From NCBI GenBank assembly GCA_964247055.1, contig OZ176052.1, positions 11,284,001 to 11,348,000 of the forward strand: a stretch of DNA of 64,000 nt, read 5' to 3'. Both the position numbers and the translations under genes were made by a program. The stretch is from Paragordius varius (Eukaryota; Nematomorpha). This document shows positions 47,449 through 60,539 of this stretch, one piece after another. How positions within the stretch are numbered: the stretch's first letter is position 1; the number at the start of each line of letters is the position of its first letter. The notes below the pieces were generated by a model. That model was not told the DNA's origin. It saw nothing but the letters and a program-made list of their open reading frames with translations, and made no database searches.

Positions 47449-50400
47449 CTAGTTTCTTTAATAAATATTGCCAGATATCATATTCAGCAAAAAGCATTCT
47501 TGTAGCAGTTAAAAACGAAAAAATGATATTATAGGCCAAGAATACCTTTTGCTGTATCTACTATCAATATTATATGAAAACTCGCAATATTTACTCATAT
47601 TGTTTTATACTTTTAAAGGAATAGCTAGAAATAAATGTATAAAAAAACAGCATACAATTCATAAGGATCACCATGGAGGCACACTACTGATTTGTTGCCA
47701 AATTTAATAACTAAACCCTGACCCCGAATATTGGGATGGGATTCAAAAGCCCATTTCGCATTTCGGTCAAGGCACTCAACCATGCATGGATTAGGACTAT
47801 CTTTTTAACAAAAAATATGTTAAATAATGAAGGCCATTAAGAAAAACATGTAATTCCAATCCAAATACAAAATCCAATATATAAATGTGCACGAGAAAAG
47901 TATTTTATTTATAATGTTTTTCAATACAATATGGGCCATACTTAAAAGCAAATTCCCCTTAAAATTCAATATAATTAATTATCTTTAACAATCTATAAAA
48001 TGATAATTTATTCCAAGTAATCATGGCGAATATATTATCGATAAATAAACATTTAATTCGTATGAAAATATTATTTTTTTAGTAAACCAGTTTAATAATT
48101 TGTTCTTGTTGTATATCTACTTCGCTTGTAGATAAACAAATAAAGGATATTTCCGATCCCATTACTCAAGCGAAAACTACATTTTAAAAATTAAAAATAT
48201 ATATGATGGTCTTTTAATTAATCGATTCTATAGGTAATAATTTTCCACCCATACCGCCTATTAACATGTATTTTTCATTGATAATCAGATATTACATATC
48301 TGTAATTATACATTTGATGACAAATTAATTTGTCGGTTTTTATTACATTCTATTTATACACGTCAACCAAATATAGTTCGTCAAAATAACTGGGCTACAT
48401 AATAATCAGTTATCCGAGGAAATTGCTATATTCGTATGGTAAAGTAATTATTTTATCATTGACTTTAACAAAACCGACCAATACACATTGTATTGGTTTG
48501 AATTTAAAGTGAATACTAATTTTGGAATTGTCTAAAACAATTACTATATTTTTAAAACTTTTTGGTTAATCCTTTGTAAGTGTTTATAATTAAAATGGCA
48601 TGATGTAAGGTGTTAATAATTTTTTCGCTTATCCAGCTAAAAAAAATTATATTCCCATATTTGCCCAAAATTAAAAAATTGCATTCGCGTAGAATAACTT
48701 TTATATGTTTATGATACAATTTGTTTTAAAGCACCTTACGAAAGTTTATTGGATGCATCAAATATAATTAATTTGTTTTAGAGAAGTCGGTATCGCGATT
48801 TTAAGGAAGTGATTTCGACTGATGGGTTTAGCTTCTAACCGATAAAATTAATGTGTAAGATTAAAAAATTATCTTTGTTTCTATGGTATCATACTGAGTA
48901 TTTAAGGTTTCCTTTGCTATAAGATTCGAAAAGCGTTTAATTAAAAAATCAATAAAACAAATACCCTCAATCTTAAGGGAGTACTTTATTTTTTTAAAAT
49001 TCCAAACACTTATTTTAAAAGTATTCAAATTATAGTTTTTACCATTTTCCATAAACAAAATTTTTGCAAGATTTTGCAGATAGCTCTGAAAAATTTTGCT
49101 TTTTGATTGCTACCCATTTCGTCAAATTTAAAACTCGTGTTAAAAAATAAAATTTTCCAAAATATATTTTAATAAATGTATGTTAATAATTATGTAAATT
49201 TGAGGAGAATCATAAATGTAAATAATAGAAAAAATCACTGTAAACTTGGACCTGTGTCTTCAAACACATGACATCACCTGCCTGTCCGATTATATCTCGC
49301 TAAAAATATAAGGCATATTTGAATTATTTATCATCAAATGCAGTTGTTTAAATAAACTAAGGATATTAACAGTTATTAAAATCCGTAATATAGGATAATT
49401 AAATAGAATTGAATGAAATTATAACTAGAAATTATCTAAATTACAAGTTTTTTAATAATCGTATAACCATTAATTGAATACAAAGAAAAGTATCTAGTAT
49501 ATATAACTTTGTATCCCAATTAATCAGATAAACTTTTAATAATTGTAATAAATAAATATAAAAAGAAAAATGCATCAAACGGCTGATTATCAATATTTTT
49601 AAAATAATGGCTGAAAGCAATGAATGAATAACTAAAACACTTTGTTTTTTTACATTTGGATATTTAATTTTTTTCGAAAAAAAAAGAATGAGAACGTTAT
49701 TTGTTTAAACTTTTATCACATAACTTACATTTTAAATTTTTATCTGGATTATTGAGAAATATTAGTTTTAAATTATATTCCTCACTTCTAAGAATAAATT
49801 AATTTTGCTAACTCAAGACAACACATATTACTTAATCCTATCATAAATCGCCCATCAATACTTTTATCAAATTTACAAAGTTGTTCAAACTTAATTCAAT
49901 TTTGGAATATTTCGCTATGCTATTAGGTCCTGCGATATCATAAGCCATTTTAAAATATTTAAACTAAAAATAATTTAAAGAAGTTAAATATATTTAGGGG
50001 TAAACGTATTTTAAATTTGTAATGATATTAAAAATATTTTGAGCGTTATAAAATTCGCTTAAATATAATCATATACATATATTATAATTAGGGGATAATA
50101 CTTTTTATTCTAACTACTCACAGCTGATTTTTAACAAGTTTTTAAAAACAGCAAGCTTGTAAATTAGTCCTAATTTTAAATAATTTTTATGAAAACAATT
50201 ATCATTTTAATTTTTGAGCATAGATTTTTCTTGATGCATATAGTTCGGGAGAACAATCCCGTCTATTCTTATAAATATAATTACGGAATGTCTGATTGAC
50301 TTAATATTCTTGATTTTTGTTAGAAAATAATATTTACATTTTATAAAATATTTTTAAAATATATTAACTTAATAATAATAATAATAATAACAGTAAAAAA

Positions 50401-53400
50401 TATTACCTCACATTTGAAATAAAGAGTGCTTGGACATTTACTAGAATTCCTAAAAAAACGGATTACATATAATTTTGCCATGAATTGTAAATTAATTTCA
50501 CCACCGGCCTTACCCACAATCCCCTGATATTTGATAAGTCACGTAACCCATTTCGAAACCCTTACATCCGCCTTGTCGGTTATAAGTTGTACCATTTATG
50601 AGCATAGTAAATGGTAAACCTTCATCCGTTATCGGCGCATCTGTTACAGGAGTAGTTAGAAAAGGTTCTGGTGTTTCATCCTTATCAAAATAGTAGATAT
50701 CAGTTTGGGGTTCGCATTTACCTTGGGCACATGCCTGCATAAGAACCAAAATTTTTATGATATGGATGTATTTCATACGGGTGAAAATGTATCAAAATAA
50801 ATGCCCTATTCTTGTTGAAATACAGTAATAAAAACCATTCTAGCCCTATTAAAGCCAAACACCCTTTTCGCCCTTTTTAATGATTAATACAAAGGAAAGT
50901 GATCTGGATAAATAGCCAATTTTTATTTCAGGAATTTCATGCAACATTGGGTTGTAAAATATTTGAAAGAAATTTGATATATAATAGCTTTATTGAAAAC
51001 AAAGCGATACAGATTATATAGCTCCTCATCCTTATGCAAATATTTCTTTAATTTGAGTAATTAATGGCGTAACCAATATCAAATTCTTTTTAACTAAAAC
51101 AACTCATTTTTATTTCAATATTATTGTGTGCCAAATTAGGGGTCAATTTTTTTATTTGGAGTAGATATGAAACTGTTAACTTAACAATAACAGGAAGGCC
51201 TCGTCCACAAAATGTACGCATTTTTAAAATGGCAAAAATATAAAATTGTAAAGATGGTTAAAAATATAGAATAAATTTTTTATTGAGTTTTATTATAAAT
51301 TACTTTGTGGAAATTAATTTGTACTCTCTATTTTGCAAAATTTGAATTTTCAATTTTTGGCTTCTACCATATGTCTATAATATAAGATTGGCCTTATTCC
51401 CGGAATCGTTCGTATACTGTAATTACTCTTTTAAATCTTCTCTGTTTTACAGAATTATAATTTTGAAAAATTTTCTATATATTTTATGTAAAATATTGTT
51501 TAAAACCTTATATTATTAATTTGATGTAGTTGCAAAATACAACTACGGCATTGGCCGTAATGATGTATGTTTTCAAGTATACTCACAAGTGTAACTATTG
51601 CATTTTATAAAAAAATATTAAGTTTTATATAATTCGTTACAATTATAAAATTGTCCTAAATTTTTAATAAACATTAAAATTCAACCAAGTTTTCCATGTA
51701 ATCCACGAATCAAAAATTTCCGTGCCAAACGGTACTAATTTTAACTTTTTTCAAAAAAAATATTATATACCCCAGTCCCATTTTTATCGAGCTTTCCGGT
51801 GCTTAAATCACAAAAAGTACCATACAATGGAAAACCAAAAAAGATCATATTCGTCTCTTGATTTGAGGTGCAAAACAATTGAGCACAGGTAGATTCTGCG
51901 TGGATCACACCCAATAAATCTGAGCATTGTTCATCAAATATATATTTTCCAGGGAATAAAAGTAGTGGTAATTTATTATCTTCTGGACTTTCATCCAAAC
52001 ATTCGGAAAACCGAAAGCTAAAATCGTTAAAACATATTAATATATATAAAATAAATTGTATCGATGGGTAAATTATATAATAAATTTGCAAGGGTAGCCC
52101 TTGTACTTTTTGGTACATTTTAATACAGACAGTCGATAAGGAGGTCTGACCAAATAACTAAAAGTAGTCACATATCATTCACTTTTTTAGTAATCATTCA
52201 TAACTATGTCAATTTGAAAACCATTAAAAAGGTTTATATAATATACATCTAGAGATGGCATTATGGGGCGGTAAGGACGGAAATGAATATCTTTGAGATT
52301 TTATAATAATATTGAATACAATTTATTAGTCGATTTTGGCTATTATTATACGGCTTTAAATTATATTTATTTGACTTAAGAAGAGGATATACGATCAAAA
52401 ATACATCTTTTAAGATTTATGGCATTGTAATCCCATACTAATTATCTTATTTATATAGTCGAATTATTTTTATATAAATACTATAAAATAGAGCATAAAA
52501 TATAATAGGAAATAAACTTGTTATAGAATTTCCGTAAATCCTTAAGGGTACATTCAGTCCAAGTGCGCATTTGATAAGCAGTTGAATAATTATCGCTTGA
52601 CATTATGCCAGGGACACAGGGCTCTTTATGTTCATTATCATGGCTCACATTCATTCTAGAAAAAATTTATTGACATAAAAGCAGAGCTTTTAATTTATAG
52701 ATATGCACAATCAATTAAAATTTGCTTTATAATTAACTGGATTGTGTTAATATCCGTGGTTTTAGTGCAATGGTAGCTTATTGGGGAGCACGTGAGAACA
52801 CAAATATGATTTTTAAAAATTTAGTCATATATTGCTTCGTTATAAAGATACATTTATTGTTCTTATAAGCTTATCACATTTCTACAATTTGATTACCATA
52901 ACAAGATAGCGTTTAATTGGATCAATTTGGGGCATCTACTTAAGATTATATAGAGTTAATATCTTAAAAAAACAACTGGAGACACGGTTTCAATAATTTA
53001 TGCTGCTATCTTAAAAAAATATATAAACAAGCAAAAATATCTAAAAAAATTGCACATCAAATTACTTCGACGCCACTGATTTTACAACATTTTTGCAAAA
53101 TAATGTTTCTTCTAACGCTAAAATCGAAGCTAATTTTTTAATTTAATGAGTTATAAATAGAAATAGTGGTTTATAATCATTAGTTTTATATTTAGTTGAT
53201 GCACACATGTTGTGTTGACTTAATTTTTACTGAGGTTTAGATATAAAATAAGCATCTTTTTAATGAATTTTTTTATATTTCGGTGCATCACTATTATATA
53301 AGTGCAAACTTTTACAGTAATTTAAATTGTTTCATGTTTTTAGAAATATTTGATATTAAACAGGCTTAGGGTCCCCAAAGACCCAAATTTAAATCGTATG

Positions 53401-56400
53401 ACTGAAATGCATATGAATTAATTACGTGTGTAATATTTCGTGTACAATAGTTTTGGACATTAGAAAGCTCCGATATTCTATAAGGACTCTTCCATGTTTG
53501 CAAACAGAGCCCTTAATAGCCAAACCTATTTTTTATTTAATTAGATCATAAGGGAAAATTATAACAGAGTTTAACAAAGATGTAGCCAAAAAATAAACCT
53601 GTGAAAATTATATATCACTCGATAGCCGAAAGCTTTAATATAATGATATAATGTAAGACTCTTATTAAATTTAATTTCGCATTTTTATCGCACATTCGGT
53701 CAAATAAAAGATTGCATGTTGGCATCAAATTTGAACCAAAAAAACTTGCAATAAAAGGCGTAGTTTTAATAAGCTATCATCATAGCTCAAATATATATAA
53801 TTATCGCTGAATAAGTCATATATGCTAAATATTTTTTGATAATTTCCACTAAAGCTTTATAAATATTTTCTTTATATGCTACGATGCCGAAAAAAACTTC
53901 TATCCACTCAATTTTTCCTTTTAATTTTATTTCCGAAAAGCTGGAAACGATGGCAGAATAAATCCAAAATTTATTAATATTTTCGGGCAAAAAACTTCCT
54001 AAATAAAAAAACTAAGTCGAAAGAAGGTTTTCTTAATCGAATTGGGTATATGTTATAAAAAAAATTTACGCTCCAGCGATGTAAATTATCGAAAACATTT
54101 TTAACGCCATATATTGCTTAAACCTATAAATTAGTAAGAAGATAATTGTTAACGTTTCATGACCTTTTGGAAGTAGTTTTATATCACAGAGCAAATTTAA
54201 TTAATATCTAAAAAAGTATCCAATTTATAAATATGCTTTCTTTAGTTTTAAGGCGCATGCTTATTAATTTTAAATATAAAATTGTTAAAAAATCCTGCAA
54301 ATTGCATTTTTTTATTTTTTTTAAAATCGTATTTGCAATAGGTTATCAATGTATATTATGGTTAGAAAATGTAAATAACTTTGCACTTCATGACCTTTTG
54401 GGGTAGTTTCATATCCAGAGATTAATATATTTGAAAAAAGTATTTAAGGTATTAGGTCTAAATTAAAGTATGCTTTCTTTAGTTTTTAAGGTACATCCTT
54501 ATGTAAAATAAAAAACTCCTCCGAACTTTTGCACCAATATTTTTCTTTATTTTTTAAATTGTTAATGCAATAGGTAATAAATGTATATGGTCAAAAATGT
54601 ATAACTTTAGTAGGTTATATTTTCCCAGCTTACTTTAAAATTATTAATTTGAGAATAAGATGCTTATTTTAATCGTTTTATGAGATGTCTCAATTTTAGC
54701 ATTACAAAACTGTGAAAAATATAATTTATATTTAATAGAGGAGAAATGTTTGATAATTAATTCTTTCAAAACAGTAGTTTATTTCCAAGAATATCCTGGA
54801 AATAAAATTACCCCAATATGTCATCGTTAAAAAAAATGGTCATGAAGTGTTTAATAAAAATTAAAAATTTTAACCACATAATCACAAGTCTTTTGATTCA
54901 AATATGATCACAGAGCGGTATTCACCTATGATTCATTTAAGTAATTATAACAAATGTAGACTCTTAATTATTAAATTTTGTGTTTGGGTTTTATGAAACA
55001 TATTTACAAGTTGTCGCGTTTTCCTCTATATATTTATTTTTATTCAAAATTAATGTGGGATGAAAATGCAAGTTTTTAATTTGGGCTAATAGATTATTTT
55101 TTTTCTAGTATTTTGACTGCATTGGGTATTTGGATATTCATTATCCTGAAGATTTGAGCTATCGAATGATATATGATAGACAAACATTGATTTTTACATC
55201 ATCAATTTTGCCGCACAGTGTTAAATTTATAAAAGAAAATTACATATAATCTGTTCCAAATGGGTTAATATTTTAATCAAATGATAATATGAGAAACTTT
55301 ATTTTTCATTTTTGTTCGACATGAATGCAATTAATTAGCTCTAAGAATATATGTTTAATGTTCAAATAATCAACTTTATTGGTATTTTATATCCTATATT
55401 TGATTTTCAGAATTAATATTAATTGCATTATAATAAATTTAGTTTACGTAATTGTCAAAAATGTATGTTTTATTATAAAATTTGATATTGCCAATGAAAG
55501 GGAAAGTACCATAGGATATGTTTTAAATATTTTTGCGAATTATTATTTTTATTTTTGTGTGTGAATGTTCAAAATATTATAAACAAGATAATTTTTTATG
55601 AAAGCTACTAATGCACTTCGTATGTTATATATAAATATGAATAATTACCTGTAATTTCCTGGTTGGTCATATTTCTAAATAGAAATGTTAATGATAAAAA
55701 AAGACATTACATTTAAATAATATAGCATTAGAAAAATAATTGTTATAATTTAATAATATCTTATATGAGGTTAAATAATAAATACCTGGCAATTAAGATC
55801 ACAACATTATCTTTGGGATGTTTTTCATTTAGAGTTACCATTGCAGAAAAGGTTTTGTTATAATCACCCGGATAAAATATATTTGGTTCAGTCAAATTTT
55901 CGAAACCAACCACTTCAATAATAATTCCTTGTTCAGAAAAAATGTCTCTCACCTAAAATAACATACCGTTTAGGACATTTTAAAAATAAAAACGGACAAA
56001 CAGGGCATACATTATGTTTAAGACTTTATTCCCGTTTAGGGGGGCAGTTTTGTATTTTAAAGGGATTTCAAATCCCAATATGTCAAAAATATCCAGCATC
56101 GAGTATAAAAATGTGCATCATTTAAATAATAAATTAAAAAAAATCCGCATTGTGTTGAACAAGGGTAAAATGTACAAAATAAATCCAGGTTAATATATAA
56201 AACACAGCTGTTATTAATTAAGAATGTATTTAAAATAATTATTGATAATATATTAGCATTTTTGATAACATCTTCTAAAAAATTTAGTTTTTGTATGGAT
56301 ATAAATTTTCAACAGACAGAGATTGATTTGTTGAATATAAAGAAAATTTTCTCAGGTCTCTGATAAATTTATATGTGGCTTTATAATATTATTTTGGGTT

Positions 56401-57943
56401 AAAATTTTCAATAAGACAATGCTGTATGAAATTTAATTTTAGCTGAAAATTAATACAATATACTATTATATATTATTAATATATTCAATGTTTTTCAAAA
56501 AAAATATTTATCCAACAATCTTCTAATAAAATAAAATCAATTATGTGTATTATCTATTTAAAATCATCACTTCTGTGGTCATAAATACAGATATGATAGG
56601 TCTTACAAATTTATGTCTAAAATAAATTTACCACAATGTTAACATATTTGACTCTCACAGGAAACAGAGTATTGTATTGATTATAATTTTAATTTACATA
56701 TACTTTCCAAAATTGAACATATCATTACTTCAGACATGACATAAGTATATATGAGCGGATATTTTGGGACTGATTTATCCAGATAAATGACTATTTTGAT
56801 TACGGGATTCCACCATTCTTCATCCTCAGTTTGTCTTTTTGTCCTACGTTCTACCATTTGCGACGGCCCAGATGATGCTAAGAAATTTTCCGTTTCCCCT
56901 ATATTCAATAAAATTCAACAATAAATATTTGTATAAATGTAAATAATTGCAACATTTATGAATTCTAAGAAGACTTTGCATATATCCCATATCTCCATCC
57001 TTCAAAATTCCCAAAGGCTCAATGAGATGTGAGAGGCCATCTTCATGAGTTAAAAGCGAACCTTCTTTCTCGAGATTTAGGGGTTTTATACTATATTCCT
57101 GGTCCTCGCGTAGGAAAATCCCATTCTAAATATTAACAACAAAGGTCAAAATATGTTGTTAAAAAATGAATTTTAACACCTTTTCTCAAAGAGCAAGGAT
57201 GTAATGTGATATACAAATCCTGGCAAGTCACGATTAAATTATATACATAAAAAATTAATACTTTACTCGAATATTTTTAGATTTTTTGAAAATGAATGAT
57301 AATGGATTTATATAATAGAAAATAGCTTACGAATTTCCCACCAACAAAATGACCGATAACTGGAAAATAGTTATTTTGTCCGTTAGCAGTATCTAAAAAT
57401 TGAAATTAAAAAAACACTTAAAAAATTATAAACAAAGGTAACTAAAAAGACAGCCACTCTTTTAAACTCTATTTTTTTAAAAAAAGATCGCGATTTTGAG
57501 TATGTAAAAAGTGTTACCAAATAAAAAAATTAAGTTTTAATGTATGGCTGTATTATTAAAATGTTTGTCTAATTTTTATTACGTCCTGTGTATTAAATAT
57601 TTTATATCATAATTTGTAATGTTTAAAATAATAAAGAGCTATTTATTTACCCTTAAAAGTCATCGATCCTTTATACACATTGATTTTTGAATCAAAATCA
57701 TTGTCTCTAAAATGATTCCTCATGTTATCATTGATATTGAATGGTGATGCCTTTAGAGTCATTTTCATGGGGAACGCCATTAGTGAATCATATGCGCCAA
57801 CAGGGGTCAAATCAAACACATAATGATCTTTAACTAAATCCTTTAGATTTTCTACGTTTCTTGAAATTTTTGTAACAAACGCTTTTTCTGAAGTATAACC
57901 TTAAATATTATGGTAATCATAATATATAAAGATATATATATAA

Positions 57944-57979
<36 letters not shown>

Positions 57980-60539
57980 TGATATAGATATATATTACCA
58001 GATTTAATTATAACTTATAAACTGGGAGAAGACGTCAGCAAAAGTAAGCAAACAATTAATTTATAACAGACCCCATTTGTTGAAAATGAACGACAAACAC
58101 ACACACAAGTTGAGTTTTCCAAAACTAGCGTATTAATTTTATGATTCAATAATCATGTCGAATTTTTGTACAGAATAAAACGTTTGTGGCACAAAATGCC
58201 ATTAAAAGAAAAAGGCTTTTGAAAGATATCGTTTGTTGGCGGAAACATATGGTGAACATACTGTATCGATTAAACATATTTTCGATATCAAAAGATGTGA
58301 TTTCAAGTGAAAGCATGTAGGCACTATTATACACAAAACTGCGAGAGTTGAAACTGGCCCAACTTAAACTTAACAACATTTGGCAAAGACATGCGTGTCA
58401 TAATATGCCTACGACGAAAGAAAAATGCCAATCAACATATGTCCCAAACAATTAGTTTAGCCAAATCGAAAATCGCAAGTGGGTTAAGACCGGCTTCAAC
58501 ATAGAAAAAAATCATATTTGCATCGAATTGAAACGGGTGTTGAGAGGGCTTTATTTTGTAAATTCAATCGGAATATCGTGGCTTTCACCTGGCTCAAACC
58601 CGGTAAATCTACACCAATGCCAAATCGCTTAAGCAAGAAGACCGTGCACACGTCTAATGGGATTAAAGAAATATTTTTTTCGAATTTGTAAACCTAATGA
58701 AACCATCTATTTCCAACAAATAATTAATTAAACATACATTAATTGAAAAACGACCAGAATGGGCCAGAATACTAGGTAAAGTATTTTCTACAGCAAAACC
58801 ACTGAAACAGACCTAAAAATTGTTCGATAAAAAATTATTGCGCCTGCTTTGAACTCTCTAAACCTGACTTCATTTGGCAAATACAACTTCGCATCAATGG
58901 GGATACCCTCGCAAAGCAGCACTTTGATGATCGAAGACATTGGAAAACGCTTGACGGATGGTTTCGAGTAAAAGACAAAGTTTTTGGCACCATTCATATA
59001 TTACCTTAGAAATGGACAAGTGTGAAGCCGTGCACAACTTTTGAATAAAATAAATTATATTTTTGTTTCAAAATTATTATTTCTTTCAAAAATATATACT
59101 ATGGGCACAAATCGGTGGGTAAGAAAATATATCGATGAAATATATATATCCAAATATGTTATCAGGATTTTCATGGTGCTTTTGGTTTTAGAGCTTAAAG
59201 TTAGGTGCACTTTTCGGTTACTGCCTTATATTATAAAATCCTCAAATCAGCCCACATTATGTTTAATAAATTTTTTAGTCAAAGTTAAATGCTTCCCATT
59301 CAAAAAATATCACTAACATATAATATCTACATATGAAAAGCAAAACATTTTTAATAAATTTTAGATATTAGATGGACTCCGAAAGTTCCAAATTTTTTGC
59401 CCGCCTAAAAGGGGGTAGTTCACTTAAAATAAACATAAAAATGCCGAGATGCGCGATAAAAACATTAATTTTGACAAAAAAATTTATGGATATTTTATTT
59501 AATATTTTATTTTTTTGCAAGAAGTTCATATTATTTTAAAACAATATAGAAACGGTATAAAAACGCTTGTGTTTAAAAATTTTTAAAAAAATTTTGGTGA
59601 AGGTTGTCACTTCATGCTATTTTGAAGCATGATGAAACAGGCATAAAACAGCTTGAGACAGTGGTACTTAAACCTAGGCCCACCTCAAAAATATTTTTTT
59701 TGATGCCTTATTCTGGTATATGTTATAAATTTTTATGGCAAGGTTTTAGCATTTTTACGTTGATAGAAAGAAGCTGCCCATTTTGGATAGGTCCTAAATT
59801 TTAAAACTTTTGGCGCCCACATCAAATATTGCTTCGCTTTTTATATGTACTTAATGCTATATTTTAGGTAATTTTATAAAAATTTTACTTCACTAAAAAC
59901 TTTGGTTTACAGAATGTGAACAAATTTTGCTATTTTCTAAAATTTAGCAGTTACAACAAAAGTTTTAATAACATATATCACGCGATCAACCAAAAGCAAT
60001 ATGAGAATCCTGATATATTTATCTCAAAATATAGTATGGTATACCATTTACAGTTCAATTTCACCCTTAAACAATTATTCACCCTTGAACAATACAAATT
60101 CACCCTTGAACAATTCAAATTCACCCTCGAACAATTTAAATTTACCCTGATATATATAGGTTTTTTAATATTAAAAATTACCAATATTTTTATATATTTT
60201 TAAAAAATAAAAATTTTGTTTTAAATTAAAATAATACAGAAAAAATAATAAACTATAACATAAACATATATTTCATATTAATAATGAGTTATATTAGTTC
60301 GAAAATACATAATTTATTTTTAGGGTGAATTTGAATTGTTTAAAGGTGAATTTGATTCAAGGGTGAATTTGAATTGTTCGAGGGTGAATTTGAATTGTTC
60401 AAGGGTGAATTTGAACTGTAAATGGTATATTTCGAAAAAAAATTTTTATCGCATAATTATTATTAAATAAAATTTTATCGGATATAATACCTGCCATTAG
60501 AAAGGTCGAAACAAGAATATAAAGCGTGTATTTTAACAT
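47135..60539 (-). CDS. ADAMTS-like secreted M12B (reprolysin) metalloprotease
   Basis: Fifteen exons, 5' to 3': 60491-60539, 57651-57899, 57331-57392, 56954-57125, 56729-56898, 55786-55952, 55649-55674, 53426-53525, 52518-52655, 51771-52017, 50514-50734, 50407-50449, 49278-49299, 47656-47800, 47135-47291. Phases agree; 655 residues. A zinc endopeptidase of the extracellular space: signal peptide MLKYTLYILVSTFLMAG, propeptide, furin-type site RRTKR (exon 5), catalytic domain with HEILHTMNVSHD (exons 8-9, the HExxHxxNxxHD form used by ADAMTS) and Met-turn GIMSS. A cysteine-rich part follows (LFPGKYIFDEQCSDLLG ... TCAQLFC), like the ADAMTS disintegrin-like region. The C-terminal 150 residues are Cys-poor, with no thrombospondin repeat recognised. 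Exons 7 and 13 are 26 and 22 nt and rest mainly on phase; the donors of exons 4 and 13 are uncertain. Confidence 0.87.
47324..47353. repeat. (TA)n microsatellite
   Basis: Uninterrupted TA dinucleotides in the last intron of the metalloprotease gene; a second tract lies at 47404-47446. Confidence 0.95.
47404..47446. repeat. (TA)n microsatellite
   Basis: About 21 TA dinucleotides, 50 nt from the tract at 47324-47353. Confidence 0.95.
52740..53425. mobile_element. Repeat family D, copy 2
   Basis: Same orientation as 32238-33075: ACTTCGACGCCACTGATTTT, CATTTTTGCAAAATA, TGCACACATGTTGTGTTGAC, then the right end GACTGAAATGCATATGAATT. It runs to within a few bases of the splice donor of the exon encoding HEILHT. 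Confidence 0.65.
54158..54625. repeat. Repeat family E, copy 2 (tandem dimer, ~235 bp period)
   Basis: Two units both reading TTCATGACCTTTTGG, then TAGTTT(T/C)ATATC, TATGCTTTCTTTAGTTTT and GCAATAGGT...AATGTATAT. Inverted E sequence follows to about 54800. In the 2.1 kb intron before the catalytic exon. Confidence 0.7.
55080..55225. repeat. Fragment related to the 36003-37112 foldback
   Basis: Shares GATATTCATTATCCTGAAG and TTTGCCGCACA with 37088-37150. Confidence 0.5.
57922..57977. repeat. (TA)n-rich tract
   Basis: TA repeats with a duplicated AAAGATATATA block immediately upstream (in gene sense) of exon 2 of the metalloprotease gene. Confidence 0.85.
58120..59045 (+). mobile_element. Mariner-type transposase fossil
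   Basis: A GC-richer block with transposase pieces in order but in shifting frames: RLLAETYGEHTVSIKHIF with a following CDFK (mariner N-terminal helix-turn-helix), TWLKPGKST, KRPEWAR near 58747, then PDFIWQIQLRINGDTLAKQH and LDGWFRVKDKVFGTIHILP near 58940-58998, matching the PSD-x-L...LAxQHF...LDxWFASK...LPxxW tail. Many stops and frameshifts. No clear TIRs found. Lies antisense in intron 1 of the metalloprotease gene. Confidence 0.75.
59154..60030. mobile_element. Repeat family R1, copy B
   Basis: Starts TATCAGGATTTTCATGGTGC then TTTTGGTTTT and ends with the inverse (ACCAAAAGCAATATGAGAAT then CCTGATATA), giving ~35-nt TIRs. Shares ordered interior blocks with copies A and C. In intron 1 of the metalloprotease gene. 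Confidence 0.75.
60041..60428. mobile_element. Foldback element F4 with 21-nt minisatellite arms
   Basis: Ends ATACCATTTACAGTTC and its inverse. Left arm has about five units near TTCACCCTTGAACAATTCAAA, right arm about five inverted units. The core (TTATATTAGTTCGAAAATAC, TTTATTTTTAGGG) matches F1 and F3. It sits about 60 nt from the first exon of the metalloprotease gene and directly beside R1 copy B. Confidence 0.88.

Noticed and set aside
50510-50776. Separate small secreted protein starting MKYIHIIKILVLMQACAQGK
   Set aside because: The apparent signal peptide is intron sequence before an acceptor (TTATGCAG); the rest is exon 11 of the metalloprotease with matching phases and cysteines.
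58146-58997. Minus-strand ORFs of 69-77 codons
   Set aside because: Antisense to the mariner transposase fossil; the plus strand carries the recognisable motifs.
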